From NCBI GenBank assembly GCA_020353535.1, contig CP070696.1, positions 2,916,607 through 2,951,497 on the forward strand: a stretch of 34,891 bases of DNA, written 5' to 3'. Each line of letters starts with the position of its first letter. Within the stretch, counting starts at the first letter, position 1. The translations under genes were made by a program, and so were the position numbers. Origin of the DNA: Spirochaetaceae bacterium. GTDB taxonomy: Bacteria; Spirochaetota; Spirochaetia; SZUA-6; DRHE01. This document shows positions 8,797-16,026 of this stretch, one piece after another. A model generated the notes under the pieces. That model did not search any database, was not told where the DNA came from, and saw nothing but the letters and a program-made list of their open reading frames with translations.

Positions 8797-9420
8797 TTAA
8801 TAAGTTGTTTCTTCACCCCGGGCTATGAGCACATGCCCGGTGCGCACCATCTCCAGGATGCCGTACTGGTTGAGCATCCGGTGCAGGGCATCGATCTTTT
8901 CGGTCTCACCGGTGACCTCCAGGGTGATGGTAGTATCCGTCAAATTAACAGCAGCGCACTTGAACACGTGGGCGATCTGCAATATCTCGTTACGGGTGTC
9001 CGCGGTGCAGTGCAGTTTGATCAGCGCCAGCTCGCGCTGGACGATGTCGTCGCCAGTATGATCCTTGGCATGGATGACGTCTACCAGCTTGTTGAGCTGC
9101 TGCAGGATCTGCTGGAGGGTTTTCTCGTCCCCCGTAGCCGTGATGTTCATGTGGGAGAAGGCCGGATCATGTCCTTCGGAGACCACCAGGCTGTCGATGT
9201 TATAGCCCCGGCGGGCAAACACCAAAGCAATGCGGATGAGAGCTCCCGGTTTGTTGTTGACGTAGAGGCTGATCATGTGTTTTTTTACCAGGTTGGATGA
9301 TCTCTTACCATTGGTCAGAGCCGCACCCGAAATGGGCTGCGTTGCCGTTTTGGTTCCTACCCCCCCGGGCAGTTCCGGTCTCTGCGCTTCCGTTATAACT
9401 GATTTCCCATTGCCGTTCAT
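8797..9420 (-). CDS. ilvN: Acetolactate synthase small (regulatory) subunit with N-terminal extension
   Basis: The small subunit activates the catalytic subunit IlvB and usually confers feedback inhibition by valine or other branched-chain amino acids. The ACT domain starts near residue 47 ([28 protein letters not shown]), followed by the C-terminal domain ([13 protein letters not shown] and onward). About 46 residues precede the ACT domain, which most family members lack; this part is polar and low in hydrophobics. The start at 9420 is well supported: it overlaps the ilvB stop as ATGA and has AAGGAG eight bases upstream. Internal starts lack such a signal, so the extension is probably real. 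Confidence 0.93.
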   Translation of the reverse strand: MNGNGKSVITEAQRPELPGGVGTKTATQPISGAALTNGKRSSNLVKKHMISLYVNNKPGALIRIALVFARRGYNIDSLVVSEGHDPAFSHMNITATGDEKTLQQILQQLNKLVDVIHAKDHTGDDIVQRELALIKLHCTADTRNEILQIAHVFKCAAVNLTDTTITLEVTGETEKIDALHRMLNQYGILEMVRTGHVLIARGEETTY

Positions 9421-11228
9421 GCTTTTCTCTCCTTTTTCGCCCTGTTCGGCGCGACCGGTTTGCGGCTGCCTTCCGCTTTACGCTGCGGCGGTCCGAGAAT
9501 CATATCCTTCATCCCGGCGCCGGCGGGGATCATGGGGAAGACGTTGTCCTCCTTCTCCACCTCCGCGTCGATGATGCAGGGTCCCTCGGAGTACTCCAGG
9601 GCTTCCTTCAGCACCCGTCGGATATCGGCGTTGCGGCGGATGCGCAAGGCCTTGCAGCCGTAGCTGCGGGCCAGCTGTACGAAATCCGGGTTTCCCTTCA
9701 GATCCACCCCGGACAGGCGATTAGCGTAGAACAGGTTCTGCCATTGTCTGACCATACCGAGATAGCGGTTGTTGATAATCACCACCTTGATAGGCAGCTT
9801 CTCATTGGCCGCCGTGGCCAGCTCGGACATGGTCATCTGAAAACCTCCATCGCCGACAATCGCCACGACCAGCTCAGCGGGTCGTCCCAGCTGGGCGCCG
9901 ATGGCCGCGGGAAAACCGTAGCCCATGGTCCCGGCACCGCCGGAGGAAAGCCAGTTCCGCCGATAGTCGGTCCTGTAAAACTGGGCGGCCCACATCTGGT
10001 GCTGTCCCACATCGGTCACAACCACCGCCTTGCCCTCACTCAGGGCGTACAGCTCATCGATCACGGCCTGGGCTTTCAGTCCCCCGTTCTTTCCATAGGA
10101 TAGAGGATGCTGTTTTTTCCAGGCTTTGACCCGCTGAAGCCAGTCCGCGGTGTCCCCCGGCCGAGTAAGTGGAAGGAGGGACTGCAGCACCTGACGGGCA
10201 TCCCCGATGACGGCGCAATCCACCTGGACGGTCTTGTTGATCTCGGCGGGATCGATATCCACGTGGATCTTCCGGGCGTGGGGACAGAAGTCCTCCAACT
10301 TACCGACGATCCGGTCATCCCATCGGGAACCAATGGACATGATCAGATCGCAGTGCTGCACCGCCAGATTGGCGTAAGCGGTACCGTGCATCCCCAGCAT
10401 GCCGAGGGATAGCTCGTGGGTTTCTGGAAAACAACCCTTTCCCAGGAGTGTGTTGGTTACCGGAACCTTCAGCGTTTCCGCCAATGCCCGCACCTGCTCT
10501 TCAGCTCCGGAAAGCACCGCACCGTGGCCGACCAGCAGCACGGGCCTGTGAGCCTGCTGCAGCAGGATCGCAGCCTGCTCAACATCGCGGAGATCTCCCT
10601 GGGTGGGAACACTGTAGCCGGGCAGATGAAAATCATCGTGCTCGCTAGAATCGATCAGGGCATTGGCCACGTCTTTGGGCAGATCGATCAGCACCGGTCC
10701 GGGTCGTCCCGACTGAGCCAGAAAAAAGGCCTCGGGAACGATTCGAGGTATCTCCTCCGCATCTTTCACCAGGTATGAATGCTTGACCAGAGGATAGGAG
10801 ATCCCCGATACATCCGCTTCCTGAAAGGTATCCAGCCCCAGGTTGTTCGTGGTCTGCTGGCCGCAGATCACGACCATGGGTACCGAGTCCATATGGGCCG
10901 TCAGAATCCCGGTGATCGTGTTGGTGGCTCCTGGACCGGAAGTCACCAGGACAACTCCCGGTTTCCCCGTTGCCCGGGCATATCCGTCGGCCATATGGGC
11001 TGCGCCCTGCTCGTGGCGTACCAGTATCAGCTTTATCCTTGAATCGACCAGGGCGTCGAAGATGGGGATGGCTGCTCCACCGGGGAGACCGAAGACGTAC
11101 TCCACCCCCTGCTTCTCGATCAGATCGACCACGACCTCCGCGACCTTGCGCGGCTCGGCGGTTCGCAGCCCCACTCGGGTTTCGCCCCTACCCGCCGTTT
11201 TCCTCTGTTTCTCAACTGTCTTTTCCAC
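9417..11228 (-). CDS. ilvB: Acetolactate synthase large (catalytic) subunit
   Basis: This thiamine-diphosphate enzyme condenses two pyruvates to acetolactate, or pyruvate with 2-ketobutyrate to acetohydroxybutyrate. The catalytic glutamate is E73 in [18 protein letters not shown]. The cofactor-binding GDG motif with its downstream asparagine is present ([15 protein letters not shown] to IINN). VPMVVICGQ and the FQEADV segment are typical of acetolactate synthases rather than of other TPP enzymes. At 603 residues it is slightly long, with a basic N-terminal leader of about 25 residues. GGAG lies upstream of the start at 11228. The 89-base gap to cimA is AT-rich on the upstream side, but I found no convincing second promoter. 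Confidence 0.95.
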   Translation of the reverse strand: MEKTVEKQRKTAGRGETRVGLRTAEPRKVAEVVVDLIEKQGVEYVFGLPGGAAIPIFDALVDSRIKLILVRHEQGAAHMADGYARATGKPGVVLVTSGPGATNTITGILTAHMDSVPMVVICGQQTTNNLGLDTFQEADVSGISYPLVKHSYLVKDAEEIPRIVPEAFFLAQSGRPGPVLIDLPKDVANALIDSSEHDDFHLPGYSVPTQGDLRDVEQAAILLQQAHRPVLLVGHGAVLSGAEEQVRALAETLKVPVTNTLLGKGCFPETHELSLGMLGMHGTAYANLAVQHCDLIMSIGSRWDDRIVGKLEDFCPHARKIHVDIDPAEINKTVQVDCAVIGDARQVLQSLLPLTRPGDTADWLQRVKAWKKQHPLSYGKNGGLKAQAVIDELYALSEGKAVVVTDVGQHQMWAAQFYRTDYRRNWLSSGGAGTMGYGFPAAIGAQLGRPAELVVAIVGDGGFQMTMSELATAANEKLPIKVVIINNRYLGMVRQWQNLFYANRLSGVDLKGNPDFVQLARSYGCKALRIRRNADIRRVLKEALEYSEGPCIIDAEVEKEDNVFPMIPAGAGMKDMILGPPQRKAEGSRKPVAPNRAKKERKA

Positions 11229-11317
11229 GATCCAGTCTCCTTTTTGTGTAACCCATCCTCCGGGTACAGCTCCGTGTATAGAGGTTGTTAATATTTATTA
11301 AAATAGTCAACATTGTA

Positions 11318-12916
11318 TCAGTTACCCTTGCCGATTTTCTTCAGAGGTGCGAGATTGAGCATCTTCTCGGTCGCCTCCGCCGCGGCCAGCACCTGGTCGG
11401 AGTTTACTCCCTTGGTCACGAAAGTGGTGTGATTCTTCCAGGTGATCGTACACTGAACAAGGGCATCCGAGTGCCCCCCTGAGGGGATGGTGACCTGGTA
11501 GTCCGCAAGGGCGGGAAACTCCAGCCCGAGCCTGGCCGTTATCTTGCGGATGGCTCGCATCAGGGCATCGTATCCCCCGTCCCCCTGGGCGCTCTCCTCG
11601 TACTCCTCGTACTCCTCCTGACCTTCGGGGCGATAGGCCAGCTTGATAGTGGCCATGGGCTTCAGTCCCATGCTGGACACAACCACGCAGGAACGCAGGA
11701 TGAAACGCTTCTCGTGGGGAGTCTCCAGCACGTCGGCGACGATATAGGGCAGGTCGTCCTGGGTGATGGTCTCCTTCCGGTCCCCGATCTCCACGATCCT
11801 CTTCAGGACGAGCTTCTTCTGCTCGGCGGTCAGCTCGATGCCGAGCTCCTTGAGATTGTAGTCCAGGTTGGACTTCCCGCTCATCTTCCCGAGTGCGTAC
11901 TGGCGCCGCCGGTTGAACCGCGAGGGCACCAGGCGGCTTTCATACAGATTCGCCTTGCTGTCTCCGTCAGCATGGATGCCGGCAGTCTGGGTAAAGACGT
12001 TCAAGCCTGTGATCGGCTTGGTCACAGCCTGGCGCCTGCCGGAGAATACCTCGACGGTCTCGGCGATGCTGATCAGCTTCTTCTCATCGACGCTGGTGGA
12101 AAGTCCGAGAAAGTCATGGAGCGCCACCACCGCTTCATCCAGGGAGGTGTTGCCAGCCCTCTCCCCCAGCCCATTGACCGTACAGTGGATGCCCCTCACC
12201 CCCGCCTGCACTGCCGCCAGGGTATTGGCGGTAGCCACGCCGTAGTCGTTGTGGCCGTGGAAATCGAAGTGCACGGACGGATAGCGGGCTATCAGGTCGG
12301 TAACCATTTCGCTTACCTGGCCCGGATGCAGCACCCCGATGGTGTCGGCCAGCATGAAGCGCCGGATAGGCGTGCCCACCAAATTGTCGAGAAGCTGAAA
12401 TACATAGTCCCGGGAGTTGAGCATTCCGTTCGACCAATCCTCGAAGTAGATGTTGCACTGGATTCCTTTTCCATGCGCATAATCGACTGTACGGCGAATG
12501 TTCTCGATATGCTGCTCCGAAGTCTGCCGCAGTTGCTTTTCCAGGTGAAGTCGGGAGCCCTTTGCCAGCAGGTTCATCACTTTTGCTCCGGAATCAAGGA
12601 TCCAATCCACCGAATGGGTTTGATCCACGAATCCAAGCACCTCGACTTTCTGGGCATGACCATGACGGCGGGCCCAGCGCATGACCTCCGCCACGGCCTT
12701 CTGCTCCCCCGCACTTACCCGGGCGCTGGCGATTTCGATCCTGTCGACCCGCACCTCCTCGAGCAGCACTTGTGCCAGGGTCAGCTTCTCCTCCGGAGTA
12801 TAGCTGCCGTCCTGCATCTGTTCGCCGTCCCGAAGGGTGGTGTCCATCACCTCGATGGTTCCGGATTGTGAAGCTCTCCCGGCGGAACGTATCTTCTTGG
12901 CTTTCACTTCGGCCAT
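11318..12916 (-). CDS. cimA: (R)-citramalate synthase, Leptospira type
   Basis: CimA condenses pyruvate with acetyl-CoA to (R)-citramalate, the first step of the threonine-independent route to isoleucine. The 532-residue protein has the HMGL-like TIM barrel (TTLRDGEQ at 26-33, HGHNDYG at 220-226, NGLGERAGNTSLDE at 248-261) and a C-terminal LeuA-type allosteric domain with GDGGYDALMRAI. Compared from memory with Leptospira CimA, the active-site set R16, D17, L81, L104, Y144, E146 maps to R29, D30, L94, L117, Y157, E159 with a constant offset of 13. That supports pyruvate over ketoisovalerate as substrate. The start has GGAGG six bases upstream. It is the first enzyme gene after the attenuator leader. 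Confidence 0.9.
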   Translation of the reverse strand: MAEVKAKKIRSAGRASQSGTIEVMDTTLRDGEQMQDGSYTPEEKLTLAQVLLEEVRVDRIEIASARVSAGEQKAVAEVMRWARRHGHAQKVEVLGFVDQTHSVDWILDSGAKVMNLLAKGSRLHLEKQLRQTSEQHIENIRRTVDYAHGKGIQCNIYFEDWSNGMLNSRDYVFQLLDNLVGTPIRRFMLADTIGVLHPGQVSEMVTDLIARYPSVHFDFHGHNDYGVATANTLAAVQAGVRGIHCTVNGLGERAGNTSLDEAVVALHDFLGLSTSVDEKKLISIAETVEVFSGRRQAVTKPITGLNVFTQTAGIHADGDSKANLYESRLVPSRFNRRRQYALGKMSGKSNLDYNLKELGIELTAEQKKLVLKRIVEIGDRKETITQDDLPYIVADVLETPHEKRFILRSCVVVSSMGLKPMATIKLAYRPEGQEEYEEYEESAQGDGGYDALMRAIRKITARLGLEFPALADYQVTIPSGGHSDALVQCTITWKNHTTFVTKGVNSDQVLAAAEATEKMLNLAPLKKIGKGN

Positions 12917-13002
12917 GCTCTCCTCCCCATGCTCGCCTCTATCGTACGGTTGCTACTGCAGCCGTAAAGCTGCCTTTACAACATTCGTAAAAAGACGCGC
13001 GT

Positions 13003-13046
13003 AAAAATAAAAAAAGCCGTGAGGTCTGCTGATTACCCCACGGCTT
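13003..13046 (-). terminator. Rho-independent terminator in the cimA leader (attenuator)
   Basis: On the minus strand the leader RNA forms an 11-bp stem, AAGCCGTGGGG (13046-13036) with CCTCACGGCTT (13024-13014). It has one G-U pair and an 11-base loop, and is followed directly by a U-rich run broken by a single A (13015-13003). This is a textbook intrinsic terminator. It sits 86 bases before the cimA start and after the leader peptide, so full activity would silence the whole operon. Confidence 0.88.
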
Positions 13047-13095
13047 GTAGTCCGCTTAAGGCTGCCTATCCGGCAGCCGGCGTACAACCCGTGGG
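13037..13095 (-). promoter_or_regulatory. Candidate antiterminator pairing in the cimA leader
   Basis: CCCACGG at 13095-13089, within leader-peptide codons 26-28, is an exact complement of CCGTGGG at 13043-13037, which is the core of the terminator's 5' arm. The pairing gives 7 continuous base pairs, then one mismatch and two A-U pairs. It is mutually exclusive with the terminator. The segment begins 6 bases after the last codon of the isoleucine run, so a ribosome stalled within that run would leave it free. This is a base-pairing inference, not a computed fold. Confidence 0.65.
13060..13078 (-). promoter_or_regulatory. Hairpin over the leader-peptide stop codon
   Basis: GGCTGCC (13078-13072) and GGCAGCC (13066-13060) form a perfect 7-bp stem with a 5-base loop; the TAG stop of the leader peptide lies at its loop-stem junction. 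It sits between the two halves of the proposed antiterminator. It could be a pause hairpin that keeps polymerase and ribosome in step, or simply be looped out. Confidence 0.6.
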
Positions 13096-13170
13096 TTCGC
13101 GAATAATAATGATTACACCAAGGAGGATTATGATTACGGGAAAGATAGCGCTGAATCCCAGAGTTGACAC
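13066..13170 (-). CDS. Branched-chain amino acid leader peptide (attenuation)
   Basis: A 34-codon open frame starting at GTG (13170) encodes a peptide whose middle reads PVIIILLGVIIIIRE. It contains 8 Ile, 3 Leu and 2 Val codons, with four isoleucines in a row at residues 20-23. It ends at TAG just before the terminator. AAGG lies 10 bases before the GTG, and the promoter at 13205-13234 would give a 5' leader of about 28 bases. Clusters of codons for the end-product amino acids, followed by competing RNA folds, are the hallmark of ribosome-mediated attenuation as in enterobacterial ilv and leu operons. The GTG start is the weakest part of the model. Confidence 0.82.
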   Translation of the reverse strand: MSTLGFSAIFPVIIILLGVIIIIREPTGCTPAAG

Positions 13171-13204
13171 GTTAGGTAAACCTTTTTGTTTTACGTTGGG
13201 AAGC

Positions 13205-13234
13205 AATATAGTCAGGAAAGCACCGAATTGTCAA
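13205..13234 (-). promoter_or_regulatory. Strong sigma70-type promoter of the BCAA operon
   Basis: On the minus strand a perfect TTGACA (13229-13234) and TATATT (13205-13210) are 18 bases apart. Transcription should start near 13198, 28 bases before the leader-peptide GTG. No other promoter of this quality was found ahead of cimA. Confidence 0.75.
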
Positions 13235-13257
13235 GAACAAAAAATGCGTGTCGATCT

Positions 13258-13413
13258 GTGAGGAGACACCCTTTCTCGACACCTTCGGCTACTATGCTCA
13301 TGGTTTCGGAGTTGAAACCGCCGTACCGCCGAGGAACTGGATAGACAAGCTCGCGGTAATCAGAAACACAAACACTCGGGGAGTCAAGGGCGATTGCCTT
13401 CATTTAAATCCAT
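13258..13413 (+). pseudogene. Fragment of a DUF6036-like nucleotidyltransferase
   Basis: The plus-strand frame through 13272-13394 encodes a segment with GYYAHGFGVETAVPP, then NWIDKLAVIRNTNTRG and GDCLHLN. It resembles the region of DUF6036-family nucleotidyltransferases that precedes the conserved DLxxxKL motif (HGYYxxGVGPETAxLP, then RLVxVxNxNTxGxxGxCL). Both ends are missing: no start region or nucleotidyltransferase core lies upstream, and the frame loses similarity after CLHLN. This is recognition from memory of the family, so the name is tentative, but a fragment of a once-coding gene is likely. Such proteins often accompany toxin-antitoxin or defence loci. Confidence 0.5.
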
Positions 13414-13822
13414 CGACAGACCGAAGCGCTCCACCAGCCGGCGGACCTCCTACCAACATTCTTCCGGAGTGCCGAACGGCACGGCACCGAGCTCGTTTCG
13501 CTTACCGTCGACTACAGCCGCAACGATCTGGAAGAGCAGTCGCGGATCCAGGTAACCGCCTACAGAAAATGACAAAGTGCTGCGAAGCTTCGATCTTGAC
13601 AAGAGGTTCCCCACCTACGATCACATCTACTGGGAGCAGGGGGACGATGTGGAACTTGTTTTCACTATTGCCCTCAACGGAAATGAGGGCTAAACTCTCG
13701 AGGTCTTCCCGCGGCATGATAGCCTCTATCCAACTCTTTACTCGGAGAGCGAGTAGCCCTTTGCCCTGTTCTATGCAGTTTGGGAAGACATCATAAGCGT
13801 ATTCGGGGGAGATAGATCATGA
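13414..13822 (+). pseudogene. Decayed gene of unknown function, once coupled to panE
   Basis: Two plus-strand frames read like protein and join at a frameshift near 13570. The first (13414-13572) includes TELVSLTVDYSRNDLEEQSR. The second (13571-13822) includes FDLDKRFPTYDHIYWEQGDD and ALFYAVWEDIISVFG, with in-frame stops at 13691 and 13754. The second frame ends in a TGA at 13820 that overlaps the panE ATG at 13819 as ATGA. That overlap is what an intact, translationally coupled operon partner would show, so I read this as a gene lost by one frameshift and two nonsense changes. I do not recognise the family. Confidence 0.5.
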
Positions 13823-14766
13823 AAATATGCGTCCTGGGTGCCGGAGCTCTGGGAAGCTCCATCGGCGGCCTGCTAACGGAGGCGGGACTGGAGGTCTTTC
13901 TGGTGGATACGTGGAAAGAGCACATCGCTGCCATGATACACAACGGGCTTCGGCTGAGAGAGCAGGGCAGCGAAAGGCTGATAAAGGTACGAGCTACCGA
14001 CGATGTTCGTACCCTCGGTGCCGTCGACCTGGTGATCCTCCTCGTAAAATCCTTCTTCACAGAACAGGCGATTCGTTCCGCCAAGTCCGTAATCGGCGAC
14101 GAAACAATCGTTCTGTCGCTGCAAAACGGTCTGGGGAACGAAGAGATCATCGCAGAGGCCATCGGCAAAGGCCATGTGCTGGGCGGGGTAACCCATACCG
14201 GCGCAGTGCTCCTGGGTCCAGGCCAAGTGCTTATCAGCCGCAAAGGGAAGCTCACCTACATCGGAGAGCTGGACGGGATGAAAACGGACAGAGCCAATGA
14301 GGTCAGCCGACTGTTGAGCTCGGCGGGTATCCAGACCGATGTAACCGAGAACATCTACGAAAAGATCTGGAACAAGCTCCTGGTAAACGTAGCTGTCAGT
14401 CCCTTAAGCGCGATCACAGGGTTGCCACACGGGGGGATGGCGAATGTGAGAGAGGTAGTCGGCTGCGCGGAGGCCGCGGTTGCCGAGGCGATGACAGTTG
14501 CCGGAGTCGCCGGGGTGTTTTTAGCGACCGAGGACCCATCCCAGATCTGGCGGTTAGCGACCGAAGGGCTGCCTGCAGACCACAAATCCTCGATGCTCCA
14601 GGATATTGAGAAAGGCGCCAGAACCGAGATCGACTTCATCAACGGTGCGGTCGTAAAATGGGGTGCGAAATATGGGGTTCCCACACCGGTAAACAAAACT
14701 CTGGTCGCGGGTGTGAAGGGCATCGAATATCGCCAGCAGAACCTGAAAACATCAGAGCCTAAATAG
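13819..14766 (+). CDS. panE: 2-dehydropantoate 2-reductase family (ketopantoate reductase)
   Basis: The family reduces ketopantoate to pantoate with NADPH in coenzyme A synthesis. The 315-residue protein has the N-terminal nucleotide-binding GAGALG (8-13) and the VKSFFTEQA and LSLQNGLGNEE segments. It also has the C-terminal helical signatures KIWNKLLVNVAVSPLSAITG and SSMLQDIEKGARTEIDFINGAVV, which carry the catalytic lysine and substrate-binding residues. GGGGGAG precedes the ATG. Ketoisovalerate, made by the nearby IlvD, is the precursor of ketopantoate, so proximity is sensible. Many paralogues of this family act on other keto acids, so the exact substrate is less sure than the fold. Confidence 0.85.
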   Translation: MKICVLGAGALGSSIGGLLTEAGLEVFLVDTWKEHIAAMIHNGLRLREQGSERLIKVRATDDVRTLGAVDLVILLVKSFFTEQAIRSAKSVIGDETIVLSLQNGLGNEEIIAEAIGKGHVLGGVTHTGAVLLGPGQVLISRKGKLTYIGELDGMKTDRANEVSRLLSSAGIQTDVTENIYEKIWNKLLVNVAVSPLSAITGLPHGGMANVREVVGCAEAAVAEAMTVAGVAGVFLATEDPSQIWRLATEGLPADHKSSMLQDIEKGARTEIDFINGAVVKWGAKYGVPTPVNKTLVAGVKGIEYRQQNLKTSEPK

Positions 14767-14939
14767 AAACCCGAATTCCCTTTTAACAGCTACTCACAAT
14801 TCATGCGATATTGCTATCGATTACCGTCACTCGATATACCTACTCAGAAGGTCAGTTTAACCCAATCATCGAATAGAGACGGATGGATACAGCCCATAAC
14901 GAAACAGGCGTTTTTCTGACGACAGGAAGTGTTAACCTC

Positions 14940-15062
14940 ATGAAAAACGTAAAAAAGATGAAAGCTGTCTGCATATAAGCGGACTGGGATCAGCGACCCA
15001 GATTCAAGCTCGGGCCCCAAGACATCGAGAGCCGCCCGGCCTATCCGAGCGGAGAGAGTGCG
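14940..15062 (+). pseudogene. N-terminal remnant of a zinc alcohol dehydrogenase
   Basis: From ATG 14940 (or 14958) the plus strand encodes MKAVCI, an in-frame TAA, then ADWDQRPRFKLGPQDIESR. This matches the start of medium-chain zinc-dependent alcohol or polyol dehydrogenases (MKAVxIxADWxPRPxFxLGxKDIxGR). AGGAAG lies upstream. Similarity stops where the acetamidase gene begins on the opposite strand, so the rest was lost in a rearrangement. The family call is from memory and rests on about 25 residues. Confidence 0.4.
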
Positions 15063-16019
15063 TCAACCCAGATACTTTCGATCGATTTTCGCGACACACG
15101 TATACAGCGGCTCCAACACCTGTCCTACCGTTACTCTCCCGACTAAGTTCAACAACTGATACGCATCGAGCTTGTCGAAACCATAATAGGCGTGCATACG
15201 CTCGATCAAATCGAGGTAGGCAACGCGCACCGCATCATCCAAGGAGCCGCCTAAAGGACAACCAATAGAGCCAATCCAGTCGGATGCATTGACCTGAGGC
15301 CACTCGCAAAACTGGGCCTTCTCTTTCGGCAGGCACTCAACGGTGATTTGGACCTTGCCTCTTATTTCCAAAGCGCATCCGGTTATCTCCCCATCTCCCT
15401 GCCTTGCATGGATGTCACCAACCGACAGCAGACCGCCCTCGACGTTTACCGGCAGTACTACTGTAGTACCGGCTTTCAGGTCCGGACAATCTATGTTTCC
15501 GCAGTAATCTTTTCCGTGATAAAACGAGTAGATTCTTTCCTTAACAGGTGCCGTTGATATGGTTCCGATGAACGGCTCGACTGGTATGCTTATTTCTTTG
15601 TTCTTCCCTGAAAAAATGAAGTGATCCTTTTGTATCTCACAAATCTTCGTAACAGAGCCGTGAGAAGGTTGCAGGGTGTAAGAGCTCTGCAGAGCTCCTA
15701 AAGTCGGAAAGATGCTCGTGTATCCCCGCTGCTCGACGGTAATGCTTTCCAGCTTTACAACAAGGCAATCCCCCGGCGAGGCATCTTCGACGTAAATAGG
15801 TCCGGTTACAGGATTACACCCCCCGGCCTTTTCGAATAACTTGGAGAAGTCGCTATAAACGTCATTTTCGGTTTGTATCAATCCCGCATTTGCATCTTCG
15901 GTCTCCACAATAATTGTCTGCCCCGAGCGAATCGAAATTACCGGTTCGATATCGCCTGCAAAATAAAACTCCCGTAGGTTACGTTTGACTATCGGTATAT
16001 CATTCTGTATCGCAGCCAT
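15063..16019 (-). CDS. Acetamidase/formamidase family protein
   Basis: Members hydrolyse short amides such as formamide or acetamide to the acid and ammonia. The 318-residue protein shows the family signatures in order: NPVTGPIYVEDASPGDCLVV (69-88), YCGNIDCPDLKAGTTVVLPV (172-191) and GDIHARQGDGEITGCALEI (201-219). The gene is the third and last of a minus-strand operon, 7 bases after a TIM-barrel isomerase gene. Finding it in a sugar operon suggests a substrate with an amide, for example an N-acyl sugar derivative or an amide released from one; this is inference. It has replaced the rest of the dehydrogenase remnant at 14940. Confidence 0.88.
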   Translation of the reverse strand: MAAIQNDIPIVKRNLREFYFAGDIEPVISIRSGQTIIVETEDANAGLIQTENDVYSDFSKLFEKAGGCNPVTGPIYVEDASPGDCLVVKLESITVEQRGYTSIFPTLGALQSSYTLQPSHGSVTKICEIQKDHFIFSGKNKEISIPVEPFIGTISTAPVKERIYSFYHGKDYCGNIDCPDLKAGTTVVLPVNVEGGLLSVGDIHARQGDGEITGCALEIRGKVQITVECLPKEKAQFCEWPQVNASDWIGSIGCPLGGSLDDAVRVAYLDLIERMHAYYGFDKLDAYQLLNLVGRVTVGQVLEPLYTCVAKIDRKYLG

Positions 16020-16026
16020 ACTATCC

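Noticed and set aside
11290..11310. TTGACT at 11310-11305 (minus) as a second promoter for ilvB
   Set aside because: No -10 box of good quality lies 16-18 bases downstream; the AT-rich stretch alone is not enough.
13019..13261. Plus-strand open frame of 80 codons across the BCAA leader
   Set aside because: It is antisense to the promoter, leader peptide and terminator, which explain the region fully; its product resembles no family.
13248..13796. One intact 182-residue plus-strand gene
   Set aside because: Only its first part resembles a protein family; the rest is out of frame with the coding-like sequence, which runs in two other frames with a shift and stops.
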